Shown piece after piece: positions 21,840 to 34,700 of a stretch of DNA of 64,000 nt (positions within the stretch are counted from its first letter, which is position 1; the number at the start of each line of letters is the position of its first letter). The DNA is from Pontederia crassipes (taxonomy: Eukaryota; Streptophyta; Magnoliopsida; Commelinales; Pontederiaceae): positions 59,106,203-59,170,202 of the forward strand of contig CM060187.1 in assembly GCA_030549335.1 (NCBI GenBank). The letters run 5' to 3'. The notes below the pieces were generated by a model, which worked only from the letters and a program-made list of their open reading frames with translations, did not search any database and was not told the DNA's origin. The translations under genes were made by a program, and so were the position numbers.

Positions 21840-24600
21840 TTCATATAATATATTTGTTTGACAATACTTTGCATAATCAACCCTTTGTCATGTGGTGGTG
21901 GCATGAGCAGGTGTGAACCCATCTTGGGTTTGGACCCCTCTTCAAGCATGTTTTTTTCCGTATACATGAATAAAAGTTCATTTATTAACTTTTAGTCATG
22001 TGAACCTATCAGTTTGGATTATTATATAATAATATTCTCCTTCCAATTGTTTTTAAAAATATTTTTAGTCATGTGTGATAATAACAAAGTGAAATTAAAG
22101 CCTATCAGTTTGGATTTTTAACCAATAATATACTCCTTACCATTTTCTTTATTTCTTTATTTTTCAACTTGTTACATTTGCAAATTCTTATATATTATTT
22201 TATCCCCATTTTATTCGTTCTGGACATATAATTGCATTGTTTTATTTATGTGAACATATTATATATGATTTTAGAACAAAAAATCATATTCATGGCATTT
22301 TATTCTTAATATTTGATATCATGCTCTTTCTTTTATTATGTTTTAGGTTTCTTTAAATTTATTTTATTAAATTTAAATTTCATATGAGAATTTCATTAAC
22401 ATCATTCTATAAAACTTATATTAATTTAACTTCATATCTTATATCCAAATAAAATATTTTATTATTTTATATATTATTATTTTAGATATATAATTATGTC
22501 ATTTCTTAAAGTTGTATGTCATTATTAAAAAGTTATTTAGAATGAAAATCTCACTGGGCAATTTGTTAAAAGAATCATCACATTTTTTATATTAAACATT
22601 ATTTGTATTTATTATATTTATCTAATATGAGATTGCTTGGTTATCATCAAAGTTTCTAATGAGATATGATTTATTGAATACACAATAGTTTTTAAACAAT
22701 GGTATTTATAATTTTTAGTTAATTAACTATTTTATTTAATTAGTTATAAAATTTTGATATATAAATAATTTGGATTATAGATTCTCATTATTTTTTACAT
22801 TTTGCTAAAATAAAAATGAATTTAGAAGCATAGAATAATATTTTGAAGGGCATAAAAATTATTTTTTTATTATATAATAATTAGTGAACATACTGTGAAT
22901 TCGTCCTAGCTCGATCAGTGATTGGCGATGATAGTGAAGGCCAAGCTTTGAGTAGTCGGCGATGTGTTGTTCGAACCACGCCTAACTATTGTTGAATGGG
23001 GCTTGCGCCCCCGCCATCCATTGCACATCTTACATGCGTGCACTCGAGTAGGAGTGTCGATCCGATTAATGGCCATTAAATTCATTACATAATTAACGTG
23101 ATTTTCACATTCACTCGATATGAAAAAGGCTTTTACCGATACATAGAGGGTAGAATTTTTCTCAATAAAGAAACATATGATGATAGGAATAAAAAAACAT
23201 GATGTTGAGTTGGCTTTAGAGATTTTTTTGTAAATAAACGAACATCCGCTTCAAAAAGATAGTGATTCGCAACACTGAAGTAAATGAGTTTCTGTTTTGC
23301 ATTTTTTATTGTATTTAGTTATTTTAATGTATTTATGAAACACAATGTTACTCGCCGCCTATAATTCTTATGCTATAAAAAAACATACTTGATATAGGTA
23401 ACAGTTGTTTGCACAAGATAAAAATGGGATAAACAATTTAGTCCCTCTAGTAAACTATTTAAGGAGATAAACCGTGCTTTTTAATTACGAAAAAAGCCAA
23501 ATTTTTTTAACGAAAGACGTGTTTTAAAGAGTTTACTCACATTGAGCCCAATATATATTTTGCCACTCAAACTTAAAGTTTTCGCGGTTCTCGTGGGCTT
23601 GCTTGCCGTTTGCGGAGCCCAAATGAACATTGAAGAAGAAGTCCATAAAAAATTATTTACCTATTATTTTTATCAATCGTGTAAGAATATTATGAGAAAG
23701 GTAAACCGTGTAAGAACATTGTGGAATTCTGGGTATGCATAATTGTGAACACTTCGTTTGATAACGAAACTAGGAAGAAATCGCATCTTAGTTTCACTTA
23801 GTTTCGTCAAACAGGATAAGAAGAATAACGATTTTAGCGAAATTATGGATTAAAATCGGGGACTCACGTGATCTGATTCGATCGTTCTGATTCTACTTAA
23901 CATGTGTCAATTTTTTTGCCATAGGTGACTTTTTTCATTTGCTTTTTCTTTTTTTCTCTCACTCACACCTTATCCTTATAAAATAATTTATTTATTATAT
24001 ATTAAATATTTATAATAAAGTATTAATATAATGTTATTTCATTAAAAAATTAATATTTCATTAAATAAAATTAATTAAAAAAATCATTGTTTGTATTTAA
24101 ATAATATATTTTTTAACAAAAATTTTCCATAAAAAAATTTATTTTTATTAATAATAAAATTATATTTGATAATTATAATAATTATTTTTAATTCAATCAC
24201 AAAAAATTCATCCATCATATTAATTTTCATTGAACTCCATCCAAACACATCTCTAACTAATTTATTAATTCAACTATTCACCGAAAACTTAAAAAAACCA
24301 CCGTTCTATTTCCAAATGCTATTGACCCTAGTTCTAGAATAAGATTATTGGACTAAAAAAGGTTTATTTAAGATTTTATTACGAATGTGTGCGCTAAAAT
24401 TTTATTCGAAGTTATATTATCTCAAATGATAAAAATAATTATTTAGATTGCAACGTTTGCCCATTAATTAATATATTTTAGATGATAGTCTGTCTTTTCG
24501 TTTTTTATCAATAATTATAAAACTTAGAATTTTATTATAATTAAAACTTTGATCAAACAATTAATAAAGGTCTCGACTTTGTTTTTAGCGTACTCGTTCG
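21840..24600. other. AT-rich intergenic DNA
   Basis: Strongly AT-rich sequence with no supportable gene. Short open frames have no family match. Diverged repeat remnants are likely. Confidence 0.6.
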
Positions 24601-25250
24601 CTCCTTTTCATTGTTCAGTGATATCTTTGTTGCATACGAATTGTTTGTGAAAATTCCCCAAAGTGTATCTCGGAGTCGGTCGTCAAGTTTCTGGAAACAG
24701 CAGTTGGCTTGGTGCTTCTTGCCTCCATGGCCGCTCTGCTTGGAGCTTTATCTCTACGGAACGGTAAGGGTTCTTTAACAAGTGACCAGGAGCTCCGCTG
24801 TGTAGCCTTCCAGTAAACACAAAGAAGAGGAAAATGCGTTGACAAGGAGCCATCTCAGTCTTCTGGGTTTTACGCTGCTCGCACAGCTGGAATTGCACCT
24901 GACCAGCACTAATCTGGCGAGGGGGAATGACCGCTGCATCACCAATATCACCTTGTGCAGCTCTTTCGATCAGTATATCTCGCGTCTCCTGGGACGCCTT
25001 GGTCAAGGCAAATGCCAGGAAGCTGGATAAAAGCAGTGGCAGTTCTCGTAAAGCACTTGGCTGATGTCGAAGAGAGAAACTGAGAGTCGGCTGCTTCATC
25101 TCCGCATATTCAGGATTCTGTTGTCGACTTGTCGTCCAACATCAGAGAACTCATTGACGAAAGGAGAGCTGATTAAGGGTTTGCTGGAACAAAGCAGCAT
25201 GCAGGCTGATTGTTCGGTGGGAAAGGTATGACCTACGATCTTTACTTAAA
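24600..25250. other. Coding-like remnant, unassigned
   Basis: The base composition is more balanced than the AT-rich DNA around it. A 138-residue minus-strand frame (24683-25099) and shorter plus-strand pieces such as DSVVDLSSNIRELIDERRA are seen. I do not recognise a family on either strand. It may be a decayed exon. Confidence 0.3.
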
Positions 25251-26477
25251 TTAGTTTGCATGTAATTTTTCTCTTCAGCTTGCTCTCAATTAGACCATTT
25301 CTGTAATATCTCTAAAATTAGGCCCATTTTTTGGAACCATACGCAACACCACATGTGTTTTCATCTTAACATCTAATATAACTCTATGACATATATAATT
25401 ACAGTGGAAACATAATTATTATAGATAACTAACCTAAACATCACAGCAGAATATTTTTAATAAAAACATATTCCCAGAGTAACATAATCTAGCCCTTGGA
25501 TCATCATAGTCTCTAACACAATTACCCAATAGAAAATTCACATGACATATAAACATAGTAAGTTTGATTAAAGTTCACTAGGTCGGGTTGGACTCCACCT
25601 GTGAACAGACTCGATCAAATTAACCAAATTTGGTTGGGTCGAGTTGAAACTTTTTTAGCTTGGATCTGACCCCGTGGTCGGATTACCTCACCCACGAATT
25701 TCTTTATTTGTTTAATTTTTCTTTTATATTTTTAATACAAAAATATGTATAACTTTTTTCTTATATTTTTACAATTTAAATGATATAAATACTTAAATTA
25801 AATAAAAAATAATTTAAAATAAAAACAAATGAAAAAAATCAAATCATCGAGTTGGCTTGGGTTAAGTCGGCTTTGAAAATTTGAAAATTCCAACCCCATG
25901 TTGGGTCGAGTTGGGTTCACAAATTCACTTCATCCCTAAGGGCCTGTTAGGATGAGATTTTTTTGCCAGAACCAGGCTTAGTTCTTCCAAACAGCGAATG
26001 AAGTTCTCGTTGGCCCTATTGGAACGCATAACTTCCAAGTTCTTGTTGGAAGCGAGAACGACACCTTTTTTTGCATTTTTTTCTTTCCTTTCTTTTTTCT
26101 TTTAATTATTATTTAATGTATAAATAATTAATATTTATTTATTAATACATTATTATTCAACTTATAAATAGATTATTTAATTCAATATTAATATTTATTA
26201 ATTATTTATTATAGTTAATTATTATTATAGTATAGTAAAATGTTATTAATTATTATTTATCATTAATATTATTTATTAAGCTATTTTTTTGCAATATATT
26301 AAATAATAATAAATTATAAGATAAATTAAAATAATATTTTCCATATTATAAAATAAATTTATCTCTTTAGCTTTTACTTTTTATTCAAACATCCACTAAA
26401 CTTATCCGTTTAATCAACTTTTTAATTCCCCATCATTACATTTTTTTATCTAAACACCAACTCAAACTTTTCTATCT

Positions 26478-26536
26478 TTTTTTTTTGGATGCCGGCCCGG
26501 GGTATACAGGAGGGCCCCGATGTCCGAGGCTACTAG
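26478..26536 (-). mobile_element. SINE-like 3' fragment with exact 19-bp duplication
   Basis: The 59-bp insert begins with a T-run on the plus strand (poly(A) on minus) and then reads ggatgccggcccggggtata. The flanks aactcaaacttttctatct at 26459-26477 and 26537-26555 are identical. A short, GC-rich, poly(A)-tailed body suggests a 5'-truncated SINE. Confidence 0.75.
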
Positions 26537-26983
26537 AACTCAAACTTTTCTATCTAATCGATTAGTTCTCGAGAACTAATAAGAACTTAAGTTCTTGCAT
26601 TTAAACACAACCTAAAGTTCACGACTCAAAGGCTCATAGTCCATACATGACTCAACTCGGCATAAGAGTTCGACAACATGATATAGAACATAAGATAACT
26701 TGGGATTAGCGACCTGACCATGACACATGTGCAACTTTCTATCCAGAACCACACCACCACTGAGCCTAGGCCTACTCACCTACACGAATCAAAGAGTACA
26801 AGGGAGATTCTCTTGTTAGAGTATGTCAAAGATCATATTATAATAATCATGAATTTTACATGGCATGTCCCATGCAATTACATAATAAGCACAATTAACA
26901 TATCATGAATGCAATTAGTTATTTTATATACCCTATATGGCATGTGATTCGATAATCCATGGCAAGATAAGACATTTCATATA

Positions 26984-27094
26984 CAACAACAACAACAACA
27001 ACAAAGCCTTATCCCACTAGGTGGGGTCGGCTACATGGATCATACGACGCCATTCCGCTCTATTAGTAATCAAACCTTTCGGTATATTATTCTT
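26984..27094 (-). mobile_element. 5'-truncated RTE copy with exact 13-bp duplication
   Basis: It holds only the RTE 3' end: the (caa)n tail, the cccactaggtgggg hairpin, and about 50 bp of the coding end. The flanks gacatttcatata at 26971-26983 and 27095-27107 are identical. Confidence 0.9.
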
Positions 27095-27345
27095 GACATT
27101 TCATATAATATGAAAAAAAATAATTTTAAGCCACATTATGATTGCTTATCTTTAACTCCTTTAGCATAAAATATTTATCGGTAAGATACATTCTTTGCAT
27201 TCTTAATGCATAACAATTCACATTTTCATTTTTATGCTCAAGTCATGACATTGTTTTCATGTCATATAACTTCCTTTACATCGTCATCATCATTTGTCAT
27301 TTTTATCATAATGTAATTTATTATTTTGTTTGATTGTCAAATCAG

Positions 27346-27530
27346 AACTCCGCCTATGTTTTATAGCTGGTCCCAAGCCCGGATAAAGGAGGAGGGTTGT
27401 GTTAGGTCCCGACAGTCAGCGTAAAACTCTGTCGAATCTTATGAACATGGATCAACGAATATATTATGGCGTCGTATGATCCATGTAGCCGACCCCACCT
27501 AGTGGGATAAGGCTTTGTTGTTGTTGTTGT
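27346..27530 (+). mobile_element. Mini-RTE with exact 15-bp duplication
   Basis: The 185-bp element runs aactccgcctatgtttta to (ttg)n. It joins the RTE 5' end (up to ggatcaacgaa) to the 3' end (ggcgtcgtatgatccatg onward). The flanks tgattgtcaaatcag at 27331-27345 and 27531-27545 are identical. It is the cleanest copy of the family here. Confidence 0.92.
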
Positions 27531-28455
27531 TGATTGTCAAATCAGGCGGCATCATCGAATGGTTAATTAGGACATATGGGTCATCCTTTAATCTTCAAAA
27601 TTTGAGATCATAGGTGAGGACTCAATTTTCGAAAGACTCAAGATGACGAATGATGAGGACTTAGCCTTCATGAGATTCAATACTACTATTAATGAGGTTT
27701 TAGCTTTCTTGAAACTCGGCACTAATAATGGCGAGAACTTAGCATCATTCAGAAAAGCACAAGACAATATCTTACAATTCATCTTTTAATAAGTAATCAT
27801 CAATACATCTAATGCATTCAATACTTGTGGTAAATTTTAACGGTTGTCCATGCAAATTGATTCTAAGTTAAAACAATATATCAAACAATTGATAAAATAA
27901 TCCTCTACGTTATTGTAATTGAGAAATAATCTATTTAGGATATAGACCCATTATTCTTCAAATCAGCCCAAAGGCCTTCTGCGGTCGGCACTTATCCCAC
28001 TACTGTCCAGTTGGGTGCACTACGGTTCGACTATAGACAAATAACAGAAGAGTACATTGGAATTCTTGATTTCTACAGTTCAAATTTATGTGTTATGGTT
28101 CGGTAAGTCGCGCTACAGTTTGCCCATAGAGAATCGGCCAAAGGGTACATTTTTCACTCATATCGATGTGTGCGCTATAGTCCCTAAGCCACCCTACGAT
28201 CCCAGAATGCAATCCTTATGGTCCCACATTTTGTGCTACAACTCAAAGTGATACTTTACAGCCAATATGATTGTAAAGTTTATGCTGCAAACTATAGCAC
28301 AACTGTTTCCCAACTATAGAGGGGTGCTACGGACTCAACACAGTTTATCCCTGATTTTATGAACTACTAATTCATCTAACAAATAGAGTTACAAAGGAGC
28401 ATTCAGAAATGGTGAAATCCATACATGACTAAGACAGACAGAGCATAAATACTTT

Positions 28456-28470
28456 TTTTTCGATAATACC
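28456..28470 (-). mobile_element. Micro-insertion stub (15 bp), later split by an RTE stub
   Basis: The insert tttttcgataatacc follows gagcataaatacttt (28441-28455). The partner repeat gagcataaatacttt at 28520-28534 is displaced because the RTE stub at 28474-28512 landed between them. Without the later insertion the 15-bp repeats would flank the T-tailed insert exactly. Confidence 0.6.
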
Positions 28471-28473
28471 GAG

Positions 28474-28512
28474 CCCACCTAGTGGGATAAGGCTTTGTTG
28501 TTGTTGTTGTTG
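28474..28512 (+). mobile_element. 39-bp RTE stub with exact 10-bp duplication
   Basis: The insert is cccacctagtgggataaggc followed by tttg and (ttg)n. It holds only the terminal palindrome and tail of the RTE. The flanks taataccgag at 28464-28473 and 28513-28522 are identical. Confidence 0.85.
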
Positions 28513-29049
28513 TAATACCGAGCATAAATACTTTAAAGCAATCATAATTTGCATTGTCAAACCTTACAAAATATACGATTTATATTCAAAGATTCATACA
28601 ATTCCTTAGAAAATTAACAGGACGAACATGAATGGTAGCAATTATATGAAACTTCCCTAATCTAATTCCATAAAATCAAATAATTCATAAACACCTCAAT
28701 CCAATTATAAAACAATCATTGAGAAAGGATTAGGGTTTAGATTCTCTCAAACATATCTTGATTAGGGTTTAGTGCTAAACTCCCTTCCTCCCTCTTTCTC
28801 TTCTTCTCAAACTGAATTCTTCTTCTCCTCCTTCCCTTGATTGCTCCAAGCCACCTTCATCCTCCCCTTGCCCTGATGCAACATTGAGAGGCTTCTTAGG
28901 GAAAATCTTCGGACGATCTGATGACCTTAAGGAGAGAGGAGTTAGCTGAAAATGGGTTTAGGGTTTTTATCTTGGCTTTTATTCCTTTGGTTTAAGTACG
29001 GGTTTGGGTTATTGGGCTGGAATAGGCCCTCTTCAACTTATGGGGTGTT

Positions 29050-29460
29050 ACAACTTCTCACTGCATGAATGTTGTGCATTGATATATGAGCTATTCTTAT
29101 TGCATAAATGGTATTCATCAATTACCTATTTGACAGATCTTGTTAAAGGAGGAACATGTGGAAAGATTTATGATTGCGTATGGAATGCTGGTGTTATGAC
29201 AAAGCAAGCAAAGTTTGGAAGAGTCGATTTTCTTCTGACTCAACTGCTTCTGTACTTATTCCGTGTTTCCCTGGAGCATCCCAAATGGATATTGTATGTT
29301 GACCCTAGTCACCTTATTCTGATGCTCAATCTAGTGAGAGCCTGTGTTCCTGAAAGTTCTCCAAAAGAGCACTTTCCTGAACGAAGTATGTTGCCATCAT
29401 ATCTGTTGTGCCATCTGTGATCCATCAGGAACTTACATTTTCTTGCTATATTGGTCGGGT
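29050..29460 (+). other. Coding-like remnant, unassigned
   Basis: A 138-residue frame (29004-29420) includes DLVKGGTCGKIYDCVWNAGV and KQAKFGRVDFLL. It has near-balanced composition and an acceptor-like ttgacag before DLVKGG. I do not recognise the family. It could be a decayed exon beside the presumed LTR. Confidence 0.3.
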
Positions 29461-30139
29461 TGTCTCAAAAAAAGAAAAAATGTTGTGAGTCTCTCTTTAG
29501 ATACTTAGCAGTTAACATGTTAAATATGGTCATATATCATATGTTCATAATGATTGTTCATAAACCTTAGTAACTGTAGTGAGATTGCAATGATGGCTGA
29601 CAGTCTGCTGCATAACTCCAGTGCTACATTTTTAATAGACTGTTCCTTACTAGAACATCAGTAATTATACACGTGCCACATCTAAGTCTTCATTAGCATC
29701 AGATATCACAAAGTGTTATGTTGAAATACTAGGTTCTATATCTTCTCAGTAATTTTAGTCAAAGGAGAGGGCAAACTTCCGACATGACTGAAGGAATTGT
29801 ATGAGTTTAGGTGTGGTTGGTGTGATTATCTATTTTCCTCTATTATCATTTTGTTTGAACCTGCATCCTTCGAAACATGCATTAAAAAGGACTATTGTAT
29901 GAGTTTAGGAATTGATGATGGTTTGTTTTTCTTCTTTAACCTGGATGAAGTCCCATGAGCCAGTTGGAAGTTTTAACACAATTACATTAGCCTTACCATC
30001 TTTAACCTGGATGGTTTGTTTTTCTTCCAGTTCCATCAGCCTTACCAATCTATTTTTTATCGGTTTTGAGGATTCAAAAATAGGTCGATCGCCGGATTGA
30101 TTCACTTTGAATGCAGTTTCTGTGGCCTATCCAACCGCA

Positions 30140-30330
30140 TGGAACACATCTGGTAGCGTTGAAGGACGTGTCGGCCAACCGCAGAAGGTGGCGTTGGGGT
30201 CCTCGACCTTGGTAGGATGAACACTGCTTTGCTCACAAAATCGGTAATTTGGATTATGGCAAGCTAGAGGGCATCTGGTGTACATCGTTTAATGTCTGCT
30301 ATGGTTGTGAACTGAACTGCAATTCTGTTA
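30140..30330 (+). mobile_element. L1 ORF2 fragment, decayed
   Basis: One plus-strand frame gives EGGVGVLDLGRMNTALLTKS. This is the GGLGVRDLxxMNxALLAKW block that follows the RT in plant L1 elements. Stops follow at once. Confidence 0.55.
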
Positions 30331-31569
30331 TGATGGTGAACACTGGTGCATCCTCTTTCTGGTAAGGTATAGCTTGGATTATGCCGTTGGTCTTTTTTTC
30401 ACCGTCTCTTCACTCTGAGAAAAATTTTTATTTCTGAAAAGAGAATTGGACTGGATCGGGCCCTGAATGGGAGACCTTCCTCAGTTGTTCCAACTGGCCA
30501 CCAACCGAAATGTGAAATCATTTCCTAATAGTTTATTTTATTCACTTTCTTTATCAAAGTCATTTTTTATTATATTCGTCGGTTGAACTCAATTTTGACC
30601 AGGTTTGACTGGTTCAACCTGGGTCAATGGCTCCATCGGCTCAATACTGGCCTTTGGACACCTGGATCGCCGTTGGACCGGTTTGACCGGTCGGTCCGGT
30701 TTAGGTTTTACAACATGAATTCGGACCTGTATGAATTTATTGATCTTATGCCAAAAGAAGAAAAGTTAATTGATTCTTTCTATTAACATTTTCAGTCAAT
30801 AAACTTTATGTTAATTGATTGAAACAGCTATTCTGAAGATCAATAGGGTAACCATAGAGGAAAAATGGAGTGAACGTCTTTAGCACATATGTAAATACCT
30901 AAATTAGGATTAAATAGTTATTGTTTTCCCTCCCATGTCACTGTTCTTTCACACTACTTTTCTGTTTAGGAAGATTTATTTTTACTTGTTCAAATCTATA
31001 GCTTTCTTCTTTTCAGAAAGACATCATTATGAGCCATCTCCAGCTTTAACCCGTGTTTCTTGCATTGTTTGTGGTGAGAAATTCTCCACATGTCAATTTG
31101 CATAACTTAAACAACTCTAGATTCTAGTGTTTCCCGTTCAAGCAACAATTGCTCTTTATTTCTTCTTATCATTGTTATCACTTCTCACATCTAATTAGTT
31201 TTTCTTAGAGATTGCTAAAACAATTGACAAACCCTTCTAGTTCATTGCTTATGTGTCACTGTCATTAGCAATAATATTTCTATCTCAAAGCTCTCCATAT
31301 GTCCTCTCATGTAATTGGGTCTTTAAACTAATATTACATATTTAGAGAGGAAATACTAGTTCTCAGAAGGTTTCTTCGTTCATTAGCTCGATGCATGAGA
31401 CAGAAATGGCTCAAAAAACTCTCAACGAGCTTCTGTTCATACTGATTTGAACATTGGTTTATCTTGTAAAGATATGAAACATGATTTACTTCAAATTGAA
31501 GTAGGCATATGACCTGCCTTTGTAACATCGAATACTCACAAAACTTATGGTTGGCGAGTTTCAAAGTTA
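30331..31569. other. Intergenic DNA with a GGTTTGACC-rich patch
   Basis: Bases 30590-30720 hold repeated gaccggtttgaccggtcggt motifs. No gene is supportable. A plus-strand string LEREILVLRRFLRSLARCMR near 31340-31410 looks coding-like but breaks soon. Confidence 0.35.
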
Positions 31570-31754
31570 TTTTTTTTAGAAGAAAAAAGATGACCACCAG
31601 AGTTGTGGTTGTCATCCATCTATATATATAACTGTGAACTGGAAGTCATGTACAAAGGTGAGCTCTCAAAGGGAGAGCAACAACAAAAAAGGAGTATCCT
31701 AGCTAAACAAAACCCCACTCCTGGATAAGAAAAATGATGCGGTGTACAATGCGC

Positions 31755-34700
31755 TCAGTCTGATATCTCTCTCCACAAAAAATGGTCTGATTGCGCTGAA
31801 GCCAAATGACCCAGGTACCGGCCAAAAAGGTCGCGAAAGACGCTCTCCGTCCCTATCTCTGACGGGCTAAACCACGAAGGGAGTGCCACATAGTCTCCAA
31901 ACCCGATGAGAAGAGGCCCGCGATGCTGGTCTGCTGCCATATGCCACGAGAAGTCGGGCAGTCGTAGAATAGATGGGTGATGTCCTCCTCCACCTCGTCA
32001 CATAGTACGCAAGATGTGTCGCTGTGAGGCGCCCATCTCGCCCTGTACCGCCTAGTGAGAAGTCGTCTGTGTCGTAAAAGCCAAGCAAAGATCTTGACTT
32101 TCAACGGCACACGCAACCTCCATATAAGTCTGCAGTCAAAACTGAAATCCTCTAGCAAAGTGATGGGCGGTAGGAAACGAATGTACAGGATGCACGCCGA
32201 GAAAGACTCAGATAACCAGACCCAACCATCGGGTCTGGTTATCTGATCCGGGCGGAATGGAGCGATCCGCTGATGAAGTGCCGCCAAAAGGAGAAAACTT
32301 CCCCCGAGCCAAGGGAAGGAACCATCAGTGGGCGGACCCGAGGGATCTGCACCGCCACTCCACGCCAAAAGGATGAGGCCCCGCGTGGCAGAATGGTCCT
32401 AGAATCCCAGGAGAGATCACGCCCATAGCATATGTAGAAGACCCTGCGCCATAGACTGTCCTCTGACCCCATGATCCGTCGCACCCATCGAGCCAGGAGA
32501 GTCCAATTTGTGCAGCGGAGGTCTCGGACTCCCAAACCGCCCTGAGAGATGGACCGACAAATACTGCTCCAAGCAACTAGATGGACCCCCCGGTGATTAG
32601 ATCTGCATCCCTGCCAGAAGAACCTGCTCCTTAATGAGTCTAGCCGTCTGAGAACCTGAGCTGGTAGAGGAAGAACTATCATGTAGTATGTCGGGAGCGC
32701 CGAAAGGACTGAGCGCAACAAGATGAGTCGTCCTCCACGTGATAATAATCGTGAACTCCAACCCTGAAGACGACGCTCCATGCGCTCAATGATCGGAGTC
32801 CACCCCCTGGAACCAATGTGGCGATCTGACAGCGGCAGACCCAAGTATGTGATCGGGAAGAAGCTGATCGGGGTGTGAAGCTGGGCTGCACAGCAAGCTG
32901 CCTCGTCGGGAACCATGCCAAAAGGAATAAAGGAGGACTTAGCATGGTTGATCCGGAGGCCGGTCGTCTCACCAAATAGGTCAACAAGGATGGTCACTCG
33001 TCGAGCCTCTTGCTCAAAGCCCTCAATGAAGAATACTGCATCATCCGCATACTGGAGAAGTGGCACGAGGCCCCCGACGAAACCGCTGAAAAGGCCCACC
33101 TCGCAGGAGGACTGCGTGCATCTGGTGAGGGCGTCAACTGCTAGGACGAACAACATAGGGGCGAGAGGGCAGCCCTGACGAACCCCCCTATGTGGCTGCA
33201 CCCACCCGCCGGATCTGGTCCCAGGACTGAGAAAGAGGTGGTGGTAATGCACCACTTCATCCAAGCAATCCAGATCTCTGGGAAGTTGCCTGCAATGAAT
33301 GCCATAAAAAGGACCATGAGACTGTGTCATAAGCTTTGGAGAAGTCAACCTTCCATAAGAAGGCCCGGCGGCTGGTCCTCCTCCACTGAGCAATAATCTC
33401 CGAGGCAATAGTGTAACTGTCGGTGATGTTCCGTCCCTGGATGAAAGCTGACTGTGACGGGTGGATCAAATCAGGAAGCACCTCCCGAAGCCGATTTGCC
33501 AGTACCCGAGCCACCAAGAGATAGATGGCATTGGATAAGACAATCGGTCTGAAGTCCTCCACTCGCTCCGCCGGGACGCGCTTCGAAAGCAGGAACCGGT
33601 TGAGGCGCTCAAAGTCCCGGTTCCCACTCGTGAACTCTCGGATGACCGCCAAGACGTCCTCCCGAATCAACGGCCAGAACTCCCTGTAGAAGAAGACCGG
33701 GAAGCCATCCGGGCCCGGAGCGCCGTCGCCATTATGGTCCCGAAGGGCCTCCGTGACCTCGTGCTCAGCGATATCCTGCACTAATAAGGAAGATTGTGCA
33801 TCAGAAAGTCGGGGAATGTCCCCTGGGGCCCACTGCCATTGCCCCGAGGGCTGTCGTCGAGAGGAGGTCTGGAAGTAGGAAGTGATGGCCGCCCCGACAT
33901 CGTGGTGTCCAGCGACCCTCTGGCCCTGCACTCAATCTGCTCGATCCTATTCATCCTCCGGCGAGAGCTCGCGTATAAGTGGAAGAACCGAGTGTTGGCA
34001 TCCTCCTCCCGGAGCCAAGTCTGTCGGGAGCGCTGCCTCCACTGGGTTTTCATGATCTGGTCCTCCAACTGGATCATCGCCTGTGCCCGTCGACGCTCAG
34101 TCGCCTCAGGGTCCGAGAGGGAACGAGAATCCTCGAGCCGATCCATCTGTGTAATCATCCCAAGAGCCTCCGTCCTCCGTCGTGACCGATCCTCCCGTAC
34201 CTGCCGCCTGTGCTGACACAAAAAAGATCGCAAACTGTCAAGGTGACTCACGAGCGTCCTAGCCGCCAAATCAGAAGCCAAAACTCTCAGCCACTACTCC
34301 GTCACCAGCTGACGGAAACCCTCCTCAAGTAGCTAGGATCGCTCGAAGCGGAATAGCGAACGCTGCACCCGACCGTCATTGGACCGCCACAGGAGGGGGA
34401 TATGGTCCGAGAACGGTCGATCGAGGGCCTGCACATCAGCCATTTGGTGCGCCTCCGCCAACTCTAATGAACCCAAAAATTTATCAATCTTCGATCTGGC
34501 CGACGGTGCCGCTGTGCTCCTCCATGTGAATCGACAGTTAGATGCCGGAAACTCAACCAAAGACTGTGACTCAATGAAGTCTCTGAACTCCTCTGCCCCA
34601 ACATCTCTACTCCGTCGTCTGATGGGCCGATGGTCAATGTCCAACGTGACATTGAAATCGCCCCCAACCAACCACCTTCTGTCTGGGAGATGAGTGCGCA

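Larger units (their letters stand above)
25305..29049. mobile_element. Possible solo LTR of a Ty3-type element (fossil)
   Basis: The segment starts tgtaatatctct and ends ggggtgttaca, a loose inverted match of the TG...CA kind usual for plant LTRs. The 5-bp flanks (atttc, acttc) match at four of five positions. The 3' part has the CT-rich and GGGTTTAG-rich texture common in long plant LTRs. No internal coding region is present. It looks old and holds younger RTE and SINE-like insertions. Confidence 0.35.

Noticed and set aside
23542-23742. 66-residue frame with a hydrophobic start resembling a secreted peptide
   Set aside because: It is short and isolated in AT-rich repeat-like DNA. It has no promoter, no homology I recognise and no splice context.
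29463-29490. Micro-insertion stub at ctcaaaaaaagaaaaaa
   Set aside because: The flanking repeat is only about 5 bp (gttgt), too short to separate from chance.
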